Of a DNA stretch of 64,000 nt, positions 33,608 through 42,827 are shown piece by piece. The stretch spans positions 1,227,001 to 1,291,000 of the forward strand of contig NZ_NPJZ01000001.1 in assembly GCF_002245895.1 (NCBI RefSeq), given 5' to 3'. The DNA is from Rhodococcus sp. OK302. Lineage in GTDB: Bacteria; Actinomycetota; Actinomycetes; Mycobacteriales; Mycobacteriaceae. The translations under genes and the position numbers were made by a program. The notes under the pieces were generated by a model. The model worked only from the letters and a program-made list of their open reading frames with translations, was not told where the DNA came from and did no database searches. How positions within the stretch are numbered: position 1 is the first letter of the stretch; each line of letters opens with the position of its first letter.

Positions 33608-34255
33608 GTGTCGGAAACAATCACACACACGCATGGCGACGGTACGGCTCCGCACACTCACGCCGCTATGACGGCGCCGAGCGGTAAGCCGATCCGCGTC
33701 GACGCCTTGCTCGGGAAGGAAACAGACGAGGAGTGGGTCGGTGTATTGGAGAAGGCTGTCGTAGACGTTCTCTCCCTGGACCAATGGGAGGCGCAGAAGA
33801 GTCGACTGCGGCGTACGACGCTCGGTGGCCGCGAACTGGCGGTGTCACTCGATCGCGGAGTTCAGTTGCAGGACGGTGACATTCTGTTGTGGGACGAAGG
33901 TGAAAACACGGCCGTCGTCGCGCGGATCAATCTCAAGGATGTATTGGAGATCGATCTCAGCGCCTTGGTGAACGTGACGCCCGAGAAGATGATTCAAACG
34001 TGTTTGGAGTTGGGTCATGCTGTGGGAAACCAGCATTGGCCGGCTGTAGTCAAAGGCATGAAGGTGTATGTTCCGCTGACCGTCGACAAGGCGGTCATGG
34101 GTTCGGTGATGCGTACTCACGCTTTCGAGGGCATCGAGTACACATTCATTCCGGGGGCCGAGGTCATTCCCTACATCGCTCCGCACGAGGCACGCCGGTT
34201 GTTCGGTGCGGCAGCGCGTGAGGGCGAGGGGCATACCCATGACCCCCTCGTCTGA
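33608..34255 (+). CDS. ureE: Urease nickel metallochaperone UreE
   Basis: A 215-residue UreE, longer than usual. The peptide- and metal-binding domains are recognisable (TTLGGRELAVSLDRGVQLQDGDIL, then CLELGHAVGNQHWPAVV with the conserved metal-site His). In Klebsiella the His-rich tail is C-terminal; here it is N-terminal (THTHGDGTAPHTH), with only GHTHD at the end. It delivers Ni2+ to the UreDFG-apourease complex. GTG 33608 is the start; its end overlaps ureF by 17 bases. Confidence 0.92.
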   Translation: MSETITHTHGDGTAPHTHAAMTAPSGKPIRVDALLGKETDEEWVGVLEKAVVDVLSLDQWEAQKSRLRRTTLGGRELAVSLDRGVQLQDGDILLWDEGENTAVVARINLKDVLEIDLSALVNVTPEKMIQTCLELGHAVGNQHWPAVVKGMKVYVPLTVDKAVMGSVMRTHAFEGIEYTFIPGAEVIPYIAPHEARRLFGAAAREGEGHTHDPLV

Positions 34256-34952
34256 GGGATTCCCGCTCAGCATCACCCGTGCGATGCGGATGATGCAATT
34301 TGCCGATTCCATGTTCCCGGTCGGTTCCTTCTCGTTCTCCAACGGGTTGGAATCGGCTGTGGCCCAGAAGATCGTCAAGGACGGGCCGTCGTTGAGGGAG
34401 TTTGTTCTCGCTGCTGCGCATCAGGGTGCGACATGCGATGGGATTGCGGTGCTGGCAGCGCATCGCGCAGCCTCGGCCGGAAATTTCTCGGCGATCGTCG
34501 AAGCTGATCAGGCGGTGATCGAGCGCAAGCTCAACGAGGAATCTCGCACGATGAGTACCCGCATGGGCAAGAAGTTAGCCGAACTCGGTGGGCGTCTGGC
34601 CGGAGCAGAACTGTTCGAGAAGTGGTTGGCCGCAGTGGAGTCCGGTGAAACGCCGGGAACGTATCCGGTGGGTCTCGGAATTGCGTTCGCCGAGATGGGT
34701 TCTCCGGAAGAGGACGCATTTTCGGTCAACCAATACGGTGTGGCGATGACCTTGCTGGGTGCGGCGCTCCGTATCGTGCGGGTAGATCATCTGGCTACTC
34801 AGGAAATCCTGTTCGAGGTAAATCAGACTGCCGGCGACGAGTACGCGTCCGTACGTGAGTACGGGCTCGAGGACATGTCGAATTTTGCCCCCATGATCGA
34901 CATTCTGGCGGCCGTGCATGTCAAGGCGCACGTCCGAATGTTCATGAACTAG
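34239..34952 (+). CDS. ureF: Urease accessory protein UreF
   Basis: A 237-residue all-helical UreF, the part of the maturation complex that gates UreG GTPase activity. Typical segments are [22 protein letters not shown] and [25 protein letters not shown] 34239 lies inside the end of ureE and is preferred to the in-frame GTG 34206. It is separated from ureG by ten bases. Confidence 0.93.
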   Translation: MTPSSEGFPLSITRAMRMMQFADSMFPVGSFSFSNGLESAVAQKIVKDGPSLREFVLAAAHQGATCDGIAVLAAHRAASAGNFSAIVEADQAVIERKLNEESRTMSTRMGKKLAELGGRLAGAELFEKWLAAVESGETPGTYPVGLGIAFAEMGSPEEDAFSVNQYGVAMTLLGAALRIVRVDHLATQEILFEVNQTAGDEYASVREYGLEDMSNFAPMIDILAAVHVKAHVRMFMN

Positions 34953-34962
34953 AAGGAGAACC

Positions 34963-35610
34963 ATGAAGAAGACAACGCGCATCGGAATCGGCGGTCCTGT
35001 GGGTTCGGGCAAGACCGCCCTCATCGAGGCGATCACGCCGGAGTTCGTGAATCGTGGAACCAGCGTTCTGATCATCACCAACGACGTTGTCACTACCGAG
35101 GACGCCAAGCACGTTCGTAAGGCGCTCAAAGGTGTTCTTGTGGAAGAACGTATCGTCGGTGTTGAAACCGGCGCGTGCCCTCACACCGCGGTGCGTGAGG
35201 ATCCGAGTATGAACCTCGCCGCGGTCGAAGACATGGAGCGCACCTTCCCCGACACGGACGTGGTGTTCATCGAAAGTGGTGGTGACAACCTGACTTTGAC
35301 GTTCAGCCCCGCTCTCGTCGATTTTTTCATCTACGTCATCGACGTTGCTGCGGGAGACAAAATTCCGCGAAAGAACGGACCGGGAATCTCGCAGTCGGAC
35401 ATCTTGGTCATCAACAAGACCGACCTCGCCCCGTACGTCAAGGCGGATCTGGGTGTGATGGATCGGGATTCGAAGGATATGCGCGGCGACAAGCCGTTTG
35501 TTTTCACCAATTGCATGACCGGTGAGGGCATCAAGGAAGTAGTGGACCTCATCGTGCACGGTGTCCTCTTCGATGAAGAGGACGAGGAAGTGGGAGTGGG
35601 AGCGCCGTGA
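34963..35610 (+). CDS. ureG: Urease accessory GTPase UreG
   Basis: A 215-residue SIMIBI GTPase that loads nickel into urease. P-loop GPVGSGKT, the metal-binding CPH motif in [18 protein letters not shown] and the guanine motif NKTD are all present. The start has AGAAGGAG upstream. Its stop overlaps the ureD start (GTGA), so the two are coupled. Confidence 0.97.
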   Translation: MKKTTRIGIGGPVGSGKTALIEAITPEFVNRGTSVLIITNDVVTTEDAKHVRKALKGVLVEERIVGVETGACPHTAVREDPSMNLAAVEDMERTFPDTDVVFIESGGDNLTLTFSPALVDFFIYVIDVAAGDKIPRKNGPGISQSDILVINKTDLAPYVKADLGVMDRDSKDMRGDKPFVFTNCMTGEGIKEVVDLIVHGVLFDEEDEEVGVGAP

Positions 35611-36566
35611 GTGCGCCAACCACTTCGGGAGTGTCACGGGCTCTCCCCGAGCCGATTCCGACGATTCCGGAACTCGATCAGTATCAGGATCAGCCGAAGC
35701 AGGCTCCGGCCGGTAAGGTCGGGAAGACCGGCGTGCTCGAGATGCGATTTGTCGATCGGGGTGACAAGACGATTCTGCGAGACATGTACCGCAAGACGCC
35801 GATGCTGGTGCAGCAGGCGCTGTACTGGGACGAAGCCTTGCCGACCATGCCGTGCGTTTACATGATCTCGACGTCCGGCAGTGTGCTGCAAGGTGATCGA
35901 CTTTTTCTGACCATAGAGATGGAGCCGGGATCCTTGGCTCATGTCACGACGCAGTCGGCCACCAAGGTGCACCGGATGGATGCCAACCATGCGTCGCAGT
36001 TGCAGAAGGTGGTGTTGGCCGAGAATTCGTACCTCGAACTGATGCCGGGCGTGACTATCCCGCACCGCAATACGCGGTACTACGCGCGGACCGAAGTGAC
36101 GATCGACCCTTCTGCGACACTGTTATTCTCGGAAATTGTCATGCCGGGCCGTAAGTACCACAACAGTGCCGAATCTGAAGGCGAACTGTTTGTCTACGAC
36201 TTGTTCTCGACGCTCATCACGGCTAGCCGACCCGACGGCAAGAGTCTGTTCACCGAAAAGCTGGTCATCCAGCCGAAGCGATTCCCCGTGCGTCACAACG
36301 GAATCATGGGCCGGTACGACGTGTTCGGAAACGTCATCCTGCTTACCCCGAAGGAAAACGCCGACGAGATCTTGGAGCAGGTGGTTGCCGGTCCCGACGG
36401 CAAGGTTATTTCCGGGGCCAGTCGACTGCCGAACGATGCGGGTCTGATCTTCAAGGTGCTCGGCCCGGAGAGTGAGCCTGTCAAGGCGAAGGTTCGTGAG
36501 TTCTGGGCGCTCGTTCGAAAGTCGGTTCGCGGTACCACGATTCCGCCCGTTCCCCTCTGGGGATGA
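35607..36566 (+). CDS. ureD: Urease accessory protein UreD (UreH)
   Basis: A 319-residue UreD, the scaffold that recruits UreF and UreG to apourease. Marks are [38 protein letters not shown] in the form [14 protein letters not shown], and [18 protein letters not shown] with [11 protein letters not shown]. The GTG start overlaps ureG by four bases. The complete ureABCEFGD set is therefore intact and in one orientation. Confidence 0.93.
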   Translation: MSAPTTSGVSRALPEPIPTIPELDQYQDQPKQAPAGKVGKTGVLEMRFVDRGDKTILRDMYRKTPMLVQQALYWDEALPTMPCVYMISTSGSVLQGDRLFLTIEMEPGSLAHVTTQSATKVHRMDANHASQLQKVVLAENSYLELMPGVTIPHRNTRYYARTEVTIDPSATLLFSEIVMPGRKYHNSAESEGELFVYDLFSTLITASRPDGKSLFTEKLVIQPKRFPVRHNGIMGRYDVFGNVILLTPKENADEILEQVVAGPDGKVISGASRLPNDAGLIFKVLGPESEPVKAKVREFWALVRKSVRGTTIPPVPLWG

Positions 36567-36593
36567 TGTCTCAAGACGATTGAGAGAAGTCAG

Positions 36594-37637
36594 ATGACCA
36601 CCATCACCAAGCCTTGGGACGACATCGCCGACAAGAATGTTGTGCTCAGATTCATCGACACCAATCTCAAAGGTGCCGGGCAGGTGATGTTTCAGGGCAA
36701 TGCTCTGACCGGTCTGTTGTTTCTCGTGGGCATCTTCTGGGGCGCGATCGCTGCCGACACCATAACCGTTGCCATCGGCGCGGTGGTGGGACTGGTGGTA
36801 TCAACGGCAACCGGGATGTTGCTGCATTCCGACGAGGATTCCATGCGTATCGGCTTGTACGGATACAACGGAATCCTGGTGGGTGCAGCCTTTCCGACGT
36901 TTCTCGCCGGTGGTGTGATGTTGTGGATCTACCTGGTGGTGGGAGCTGCCGCGTCGACCGTTGTCTTCTTGGCCATTGCCAATGTATTCAAGACTTGGGA
37001 TGTGCCGGCACTGACGTTTCCGTTCAACCTCGTCAACTGGTTCTTCCTGCTGGCCGCATTTCAATTCCTTCGGATCGAGACGTCGGAACTGAGTGCAGGC
37101 CAGTTTCCGCAGCACATCGGCGACGCGTCGGTGCATGCCGACGTTACGTTCAGTTTTTTATGGGACACCCTGTTCCGCAATGTTTCTCAAATCTTCCTGA
37201 TCAACAACACGATGACCGGCATCATCTTTGTCGTGGCACTTCTGGTTGCGTCGCGGTGGGCGGCAATGTTCGCTCTCATCGGTTCGGCGGTCGCAATCGG
37301 CGCGGTTCTCGCGCTCGGAGTCAATACCGTCGACCTCGGAAACGGCCTGTACGGCCTTAGTTCCGTATTGACGGCCATCGCTCTGGGGTCGGTGTTCTAC
37401 AACCCGTCGTGGCGCGTTTTTGTCTACACACTGTTCGGTGTGTTGGTGACGGTTGTTATCCACGGGACCTTGGTGTCGGCCTTCGCGCCCATCAGCCTCC
37501 CCGCCGGAACGGGCCCCTTCGTATTTGCTACCTGGCTGTTCCTGCTACCGAAAAAGAAGTTCGTTCCCGTCCAGCACGACACCATCAAAGGTGGCGCGGC
37601 AGAAGGCAAGGATTCAATCGCCAAGGCAAATGGCTAG
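36594..37637 (+). CDS. Urea transporter of the UT (SLC14) family
   Basis: A 347-residue membrane protein with about ten helices in two homologous halves, as in bacterial UT channels. Signatures are FQGNALTGLLFLVGIF, LYGYNGILVGAAF, FPFNLVNWFF and the second-half NNTMTGIIFV, LYGLSSVLTAIALG. It follows ureD by 27 bases and supplies urea to the cytoplasmic urease. A basic tail ends the protein. It converges on the DUF4259 gene with a four-base overlap of stop codons. Confidence 0.93.
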   Translation: MTTITKPWDDIADKNVVLRFIDTNLKGAGQVMFQGNALTGLLFLVGIFWGAIAADTITVAIGAVVGLVVSTATGMLLHSDEDSMRIGLYGYNGILVGAAFPTFLAGGVMLWIYLVVGAAASTVVFLAIANVFKTWDVPALTFPFNLVNWFFLLAAFQFLRIETSELSAGQFPQHIGDASVHADVTFSFLWDTLFRNVSQIFLINNTMTGIIFVVALLVASRWAAMFALIGSAVAIGAVLALGVNTVDLGNGLYGLSSVLTAIALGSVFYNPSWRVFVYTLFGVLVTVVIHGTLVSAFAPISLPAGTGPFVFATWLFLLPKKKFVPVQHDTIKGGAAEGKDSIAKANG

Positions 37638-38038
37638 ACGGTCAGCACCCGTAGGTCTTCGAGTCCGTCGACCACCGGGATGCGCCAGGCGGCAAGCTCT
37701 TCGGGGCCCTGCTCGTCCCACAGTTCGAACAGTTCCGAATCTGAAGACGCGATAGTGCGTTCCACCATGTCGATCAGCCAGGCGAGGCGCTCACCGGTCA
37801 AAGCGTCGGCAAAATCGTCGAGATCAAGTTCCTCGACCAAAGGATCCCGCTTGCGGTCTGCACGCACGATCAGCACCAATTCCAGTAGTGCAACGGCGAT
37901 CTGGCCGCCGTCCACTTCCAGATAGTCGTCTTCGAATGCCCACTCCACCGATGCGAAGGTGAAATCACCGTGGCCGATGGATGCAACCAAATCTCCGGCA
38001 CCGTCGTTCTCGAACGGTCCTGATCCCCACGCGCCCAC
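37634..38038 (-). CDS. DUF4259 protein
   Basis: A 134-residue acidic protein beginning MGAWGSGPFENDGAGD, the DUF4259 signature, with helical sequence after it. Function is unknown. It has its own upstream region of 58 bases after the LysE-family gene and is transcribed against the urea transporter. Confidence 0.85.
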   Translation of the reverse strand: MGAWGSGPFENDGAGDLVASIGHGDFTFASVEWAFEDDYLEVDGGQIAVALLELVLIVRADRKRDPLVEELDLDDFADALTGERLAWLIDMVERTIASSDSELFELWDEQGPEELAAWRIPVVDGLEDLRVLTV

Positions 38039-38096
38039 TGTCGACTCTTTCCTACTGTTGTATTGGTTCTAGCGCCTAGTCAGCTGCTCAGTTCGG

Positions 38097-38717
38097 TCAG
38101 CGTGCTTCCAGCGCAATCTTCGCCCCGAATCCTAGAAGCACCGTTCCGGTCACGCGTTCGAGCATCTGCCGTACCTTCGGCTTCTCGAAGGTGCTACGTG
38201 CCCGGGAGAGCAGGACGACGTACGCGCTGAGCCACGCGATGGAGATCACGACGTGGATGAGGACCAACAATGCGAGGGACGGTCCTGTCGGCCATCCGGC
38301 CGGAACGAGTTGGGGCAACAGTCCGGTGTAGAAGACGGCGATCTTGGGGTTGAGCAGGTTGGTGGTGAATCCGGTCTTCCACGTTCCGGCTTTCTGCACG
38401 GCCGGATCGCTCGCTCCGTCAACCGTGGCGGAGACGCGACTCTGCCAGAGCGCCCGCACCCCGAGATAGATCAGATAGGCGGCGCCGGCCAGTTTGACGG
38501 CGGTGTAGGCCTCTGCGGACGCTGCGAGGATCGCAGACAGTCCGAGGACGGTCAGTAGGCCCCACACGAGTAGGCCGCTGACGATGCCGACCGATACGCG
38601 AAATCCGGAGGATCGTCCGCCGGTGAGCGCCGCCTGTGTCACGACGGCCATATCCGGGCCGGGTACCAGCGTGAGTAGTGCGAGGACGGCGGCGGCCGCC
38701 AGCAGCGCGGAAATCAT
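38097..38717 (-). CDS. LysE/RhtB-family amino-acid exporter
   Basis: A 206-residue protein with six membrane segments. It begins with ALLAAAAVLALLTLVPGPDM, the family's GPDM motif, followed by GRSSGFRVSVGIVSG and KLAGAAYLIYLGVRAL. Members export amino acids or related small molecules; the substrate is not predictable here. ATG 38717 lies six bases after a CATACT hexamer on the minus strand, suggesting a leaderless mRNA. Confidence 0.9.
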   Translation of the reverse strand: MISALLAAAAVLALLTLVPGPDMAVVTQAALTGGRSSGFRVSVGIVSGLLVWGLLTVLGLSAILAASAEAYTAVKLAGAAYLIYLGVRALWQSRVSATVDGASDPAVQKAGTWKTGFTTNLLNPKIAVFYTGLLPQLVPAGWPTGPSLALLVLIHVVISIAWLSAYVVLLSRARSTFEKPKVRQMLERVTGTVLLGFGAKIALEAR

Positions 38718-38826
38718 GCACTAAGTATGGAGAGGTTGCTTGCTTGTGAACAAATCGTGGACCGTTGGTGCGGAACTGCGTGGACACGCCCGAAAGGGAC
38801 AAGGCGACAATATTTTTGCGCCGAAG

Positions 38827-38945
38827 TTATCCACATTGTGTAGAACTTCATCGCTGCAGGTAGGTGGAATAACCTTCGTGTAATTCATGTAGTTGTCCAC
38901 AGGTTATGCACAGGCCGCGGTGGGATGTGAATTAAGTTATCCACA
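38827..38945 (+). promoter_or_regulatory. Cluster of DnaA-box sequences in an intergenic region
   Basis: Exact DnaA boxes TTATCCACA at 38827-38835, TTGTCCACA at 38893-38901 and TTATCCACA at 38937-38945, plus the one-mismatch TTATGCACA at 38904-38912, all in the same orientation. The gene-free interval is 38718-39114. A short AT-rich run (ATATTTTT) lies at 38810-38817. No dnaA or dnaN gene is nearby, so this is not the standard oriC. It could titrate or reactivate DnaA, or regulate the downstream esterase gene. Confidence 0.7.
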
Positions 38946-39114
38946 CCTGTGTGTGCATCGGTGGAGAACATGCCGAAACTTACAGATCCCCGGGGGCATA
39001 CCCGGCGGCAATCAGCTGCAAACGAAGGGTTGACCTCGCAGCGTTCGTCCTGTCGAATCGTGAGTTACGACCGATCAGTCGGGGATGATTGCATGTGAGA
39101 AGGGGTGCTCACGG

Positions 39115-40104
39115 ATGCGGAGAAAACGGCAGAACGCTGGGGTGCTCGGGGTGGCCTTGGCAGTATTTGCACTCAGTTGCAGCAACGTTGCTCAGGCGGA
39201 ACCTCAAGCGCGCGCTCGTATCGATCGGATCGACCAACTGACCCCCACCCGGAGTGCGGTGTTCGTCGACTCCCCGTCGATGCAACGGGAAATACAGGTT
39301 CAGGTGTTGCATCCCGAGAAAGGAACGGGCACACGGCCGACGTTCTATCTCCTCGACGGGGTCAGTGCCGGCTCTGAATCCGGTTACACCGAAAGTACGT
39401 GGACGCAGAAGACCGACATCGAAACATTCTTCACCGACAAAGACGTCAATGTTGTTCTGCCCGTGGGCGGCACCGGAAGCTATTACACCGACTGGCGTGC
39501 CGACGACCCGAATCTCGGTGTGAACAAATGGGAATCATTTCTGGCCGACGAACTACCGCCCCTGATCGACGAGGCCTTTCGCGGCAATGGAACCAACGCA
39601 GTGGGCGGAGTGTCCATGGGCGCGCTCGGGGCTGGAAACTTGATCACGCGCCACCCGGACTTGTATTCGGGATTGGCTTCGTACAGTGGGTGTCTCGACA
39701 ACTCTGCGTCGTCGTCGCAGGATTCCGTACGTGTCACGGTCGCCAGCAAGAACGGCGATGCCACCAACATGTGGGGGCCGGTTTCGGATCCGGCGTGGCG
39801 AGATCATGATCCGTCGTACAACGCAGAGGCGTTGCGCGGCAAGGCGATCTATATTTCTACGAGCACCGGCTCGCCCGGAGTGTACGACGACCTGTTCACT
39901 CCGGACGGGCGTCTGATCGCCGTCGTGGGTGGACCGCTGGAAGCGCTCGCGCATACCTGCACTCAACTCTTCGCGAACAGGCTTGACGGACTCGCAATCC
40001 CCGCGGCAGTCGCCTACCGGGACGGCGGAACCCATTCGTGGCCGTATTGGCAAGATGCACTGCATGATTCCTGGCCGACGCTGCAATCGGCACTGAACCT
40101 TTAG
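39115..40104 (+). CDS. Secreted mycolyltransferase/antigen-85-family esterase
   Basis: A 329-residue secreted alpha/beta hydrolase. A signal peptide (RRKRQNAGVLGVALAVFAL, then NVAQA) is followed by an esterase-D/antigen-85 fold: FYLLDG, VVLPVGGTGSYYTDW, the nucleophile in GGVSMGALGAGN, and the His in GGTHSWPYWQDAL. Relatives transfer mycolic acids between trehalose and arabinogalactan. ATG 39115 is chosen because the signal peptide starts there, with AGAAGGGG upstream; ATG 39085 adds ten non-signal residues. It follows the DnaA-box region and converges on MYG1 with a 12-base gap. Confidence 0.88.
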   Translation: MRRKRQNAGVLGVALAVFALSCSNVAQAEPQARARIDRIDQLTPTRSAVFVDSPSMQREIQVQVLHPEKGTGTRPTFYLLDGVSAGSESGYTESTWTQKTDIETFFTDKDVNVVLPVGGTGSYYTDWRADDPNLGVNKWESFLADELPPLIDEAFRGNGTNAVGGVSMGALGAGNLITRHPDLYSGLASYSGCLDNSASSSQDSVRVTVASKNGDATNMWGPVSDPAWRDHDPSYNAEALRGKAIYISTSTGSPGVYDDLFTPDGRLIAVVGGPLEALAHTCTQLFANRLDGLAIPAAVAYRDGGTHSWPYWQDALHDSWPTLQSALNL

Positions 40105-40116
40105 CGCACCGAAGTT

Positions 40117-40986
40117 TTACTCTGCGAGAGCGAGTTCCAGCAGCTTCATCGCGTCGTCGCGAGTCTGCGCGGCAGCGATGAATCCGGCTTTGTGGCAAAA
40201 CACCGAAGTGTCGACGCCGGTTTCGGCCGCCATGTCCTTGCCATTGAGGCCACGCCACAGTTCCGGCAACAGCTTCCGTGAACCGAACTTCGAGTCAGCT
40301 GGCTTGACGGTCTGAATCGACCAGCCGCCGTTGGTGTTCGGGAAGATCGTGAACAGCAGTTCCGGCTGAGCCGACGCTGCACGGCCGTGCGGAATGAAGC
40401 GTTCCAGGACGACAAACCGCGGATCCGACGCCTTGGCGTAGGTATCGGCAAATTCACGTTCTGCTGCTGCGTCGCCGGCGTACTTGGCGCGCAGGCGAAT
40501 CAGGACCTGGGTCGCCAGAACCACTGCGAGCTCGAACTGCGTGTCGAATTCTTCGTCGCTGGACGAGATGGGATTGAACAGGTCCAGCACCGAAGACAGA
40601 TCGAAGGGCTTCGTGTCGTACTCGTTGAGGGTGTAGATCTCCTGCCCGTTGTCGACGGCGTCGATGCCTTCGACCAAGCGGCTGTCGATCCGGCGGCACA
40701 CGGACTCGTCGCCACCACAGAACTGCAGGCCGAATTCTTGCCACAGCAGACCGAATGCCGAGTACAGAATGCCGTTGCTGCGCTCGCCCGCACCGCGCTG
40801 ATGATGATCGAAGCGTCCGGCTGCGGGTTCGTACCGGCCGCCGACGTCGAGGACGATGTCTGCGCTGTTCAGGACGTCCTCGTCGCGGCTGCGAACGACT
40901 GTGGCGTCGGGGTACAGCTGCTTGAGCAGCGATACGCCGAAGACGTCGTCTGCGTGGAATTTGCCGTTATGGGTCGCGATGATCAC
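40117..40986 (-). CDS. MYG1-family (UPF0160) DHH-like metal-dependent hydrolase
   Basis: A 289-residue protein with the MYG1 signatures THNGKFHADDVFG and DVGGRYEPAAGRFDHHQRG, giving the Asp/His set of a DHH-type metal site. Eukaryotic MYG1 is a 3'-5' RNA exonuclease; the bacterial role is little known. GTG 40986 is preceded by TAGTCT and six bases, fitting a leaderless transcript. No operon partner is evident. Confidence 0.88.
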   Translation of the reverse strand: MIIATHNGKFHADDVFGVSLLKQLYPDATVVRSRDEDVLNSADIVLDVGGRYEPAAGRFDHHQRGAGERSNGILYSAFGLLWQEFGLQFCGGDESVCRRIDSRLVEGIDAVDNGQEIYTLNEYDTKPFDLSSVLDLFNPISSSDEEFDTQFELAVVLATQVLIRLRAKYAGDAAAEREFADTYAKASDPRFVVLERFIPHGRAASAQPELLFTIFPNTNGGWSIQTVKPADSKFGSRKLLPELWRGLNGKDMAAETGVDTSVFCHKAGFIAAAQTRDDAMKLLELALAE

Positions 40987-40992
40987 GTGTCG

Positions 40993-40998
40993 AGACTA
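40993..40998 (-). promoter_or_regulatory. -10 hexamer, leaderless promoter of the MYG1 gene
   Basis: On the minus strand TAGTCT, six bases, then GTG 40986. No Shine-Dalgarno sequence is present. Confidence 0.4.
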
Positions 40999-41023
40999 GG
41001 CAATCTTGACCGCCGATGCCTAT

Positions 41024-42709
41024 TCAGTCGATTACACGGATTCGATCGGTGGGCGGCGGGGAGACCGGTGAACCGGCTGTGAAGAGCGCGGCCAAGGCGT
41101 CCAGATCAGTGCCCGCGCCGGTTGTTTCCGTCGACTGCCTCAGTGCGGTGAAGCCGTCGCCGCCGTCGGCGAGGAACTTGTTGACGGCCACGCGATAGAC
41201 CATGTCCGGGCCGATATTCTGGCCGTTCAGGCGCATTTCCGAGATCCGGGAACCCTGGGGTGCTGTGCGATCGAGGGTGTAGGTAAAACCGTTCGACGGT
41301 GCGAGAATCCGTTCGAGGGTGCTGCCTTCGGTCGAGTACTGAAACTGCTGCTCCAAGGCTTCTTTTAATACTGCACCTGTGACGGAGAGCACTTCGAGGC
41401 TGTTGCCGAACGGCTGGACCGCGTGAGCTTGGCGGTACGTCACCACACCCGGACTGAGGTCTTCGCGGATCCCGCCGGGGTTGGTGAGCGCGATTTGAGC
41501 TCCGCGGGCACCTCCAGCGGCTAATTGACCGTCGGCAACCAGGTTGCCGAGCGTAGATTCGGCGCCGGCGATGTGGTCTCGGGTGAGTGCAGCGGTCAGT
41601 GTCCCGACCGGGCGCTGCGCTACCTCCGCGGCTGTCTTCCAGGCGCGATCCGACAGTGCCTGAATTTCGGAATCCGGCGAAATATCGTGTGTCACTATCT
41701 GATTGAATGCCGATGTCTGGTCCCGCACCACGTCGCGAGTGTTTCGGTCGATGGTCACGTCCGCAACGGAGACGATCCGGCCGTGAGAGGCACCCTGCAT
41801 CACAACTCGGGGATTTCCGGCCGGATCCGGGAATTCGCAGTTGTACTGCTGATGGCTGTCTGCGGTGAAGATGACATCGACCTTGGGCGAAGCACGCAAT
41901 GCGATATCCCGCGCCGGCCCAGCCGTGATGTTGCAATCGTTGGGTCCGCCGGCCCGGTCAGGTTCGTCTCCGCGGTGCAGCAGCACGGTGATGGCTTTGA
42001 CGCCGAAGAAGTCGAGAATGTCGGCAGTACGATCGATTGCCTCGACCTCGTCGCCGAATCTCAGGTCTGCGATTCCGTCGGGTGAGACGATCTGCGCCGT
42101 GTTGCTCGGAGCAATCGCGATCACTCCGAACGGGATGCCGTCCACCATGTTGACGGTGAAGGGGAGCGTCGCAGGCGTGCCGTCGGCGTAGGTCATGTTG
42201 GCGGCCATCAGGGGAAAGTTGGTGCCGCTGAACGACGGACTGAATGTGCACGCATTGGCGGCGGAGCATCCACCCGATTCCAGGCGGTGGAACTCGGCCA
42301 GTCCCTTGTCCAGCTCGTGATTACCGATCGCCGACGCATTGATCTGCATGCGATTGAGGAGTTCGACGGTCGGTTCGTCGTTGAACATCGAAGATTCCAG
42401 CGCCGACGCGCCCCAGTTGTCGCCTACCGAGTAGAGCAGCGAATTTGGGGCTTGGCTGCGCAGTTGCGAGACATAGGCCGCGAGGTATGCCGCGCCGCCG
42501 GCTGGTGTGAAGGATCCGTCGGCCTGCATGATCTCGCTGCGTTCACCTTCCGGGGGCAGCAAGCTGCCGTGGAGATCGTTGAACGCGAGTAGGCGGACCG
42601 AGAGGGTGTTGACGGATTGGGCCGTCGCGACAGCACTCAGGGAGGTTGCAGTGATGGCGAGAAGGGAAGCTGCGAGCACAGCACAAGCGCGCGTGATGCG
42701 TCGCGTCAT
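41024..42709 (-). CDS. Secreted 5'-nucleotidase/UshA-like metallophosphoesterase
   Basis: A 561-residue exported protein. A signal peptide (~1-30, ending ATAQS) is followed by a calcineurin-like phosphoesterase domain with FNDLHG, VGDNWGAS, GNHELDKG, LLHRGDE and ADSHQQYNC. The C-terminal 5'-nucleotidase substrate domain (~350-540) carries NPGGIREDL and FGNSLEVL. It probably dephosphorylates nucleotides outside the cell. ATG 42709 has AAGGGAG eight bases upstream. It is separated by 37 bases from the MYG1 start. Confidence 0.92.
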   Translation of the reverse strand: MTRRITRACAVLAASLLAITATSLSAVATAQSVNTLSVRLLAFNDLHGSLLPPEGERSEIMQADGSFTPAGGAAYLAAYVSQLRSQAPNSLLYSVGDNWGASALESSMFNDEPTVELLNRMQINASAIGNHELDKGLAEFHRLESGGCSAANACTFSPSFSGTNFPLMAANMTYADGTPATLPFTVNMVDGIPFGVIAIAPSNTAQIVSPDGIADLRFGDEVEAIDRTADILDFFGVKAITVLLHRGDEPDRAGGPNDCNITAGPARDIALRASPKVDVIFTADSHQQYNCEFPDPAGNPRVVMQGASHGRIVSVADVTIDRNTRDVVRDQTSAFNQIVTHDISPDSEIQALSDRAWKTAAEVAQRPVGTLTAALTRDHIAGAESTLGNLVADGQLAAGGARGAQIALTNPGGIREDLSPGVVTYRQAHAVQPFGNSLEVLSVTGAVLKEALEQQFQYSTEGSTLERILAPSNGFTYTLDRTAPQGSRISEMRLNGQNIGPDMVYRVAVNKFLADGGDGFTALRQSTETTGAGTDLDALAALFTAGSPVSPPPTDRIRVID

Positions 42710-42827
42710 ACGTCATGCTCCCTTGCTCGGACCGATCTCGAACCTTCCTGAGTGTGCCTTGCCGCGATAACGAATTCTAGCTCTGCGCGTAACAGTTACG
42801 TATCAAGTGTCACGCCGGTATCAACTT

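Noticed and set aside
38718..39114. Chromosomal origin oriC
   Set aside because: DnaA boxes are present, but dnaA, dnaN, rpmH and other origin neighbours are absent, and no clear unwinding element was seen. It is recorded only as a DnaA-box cluster.
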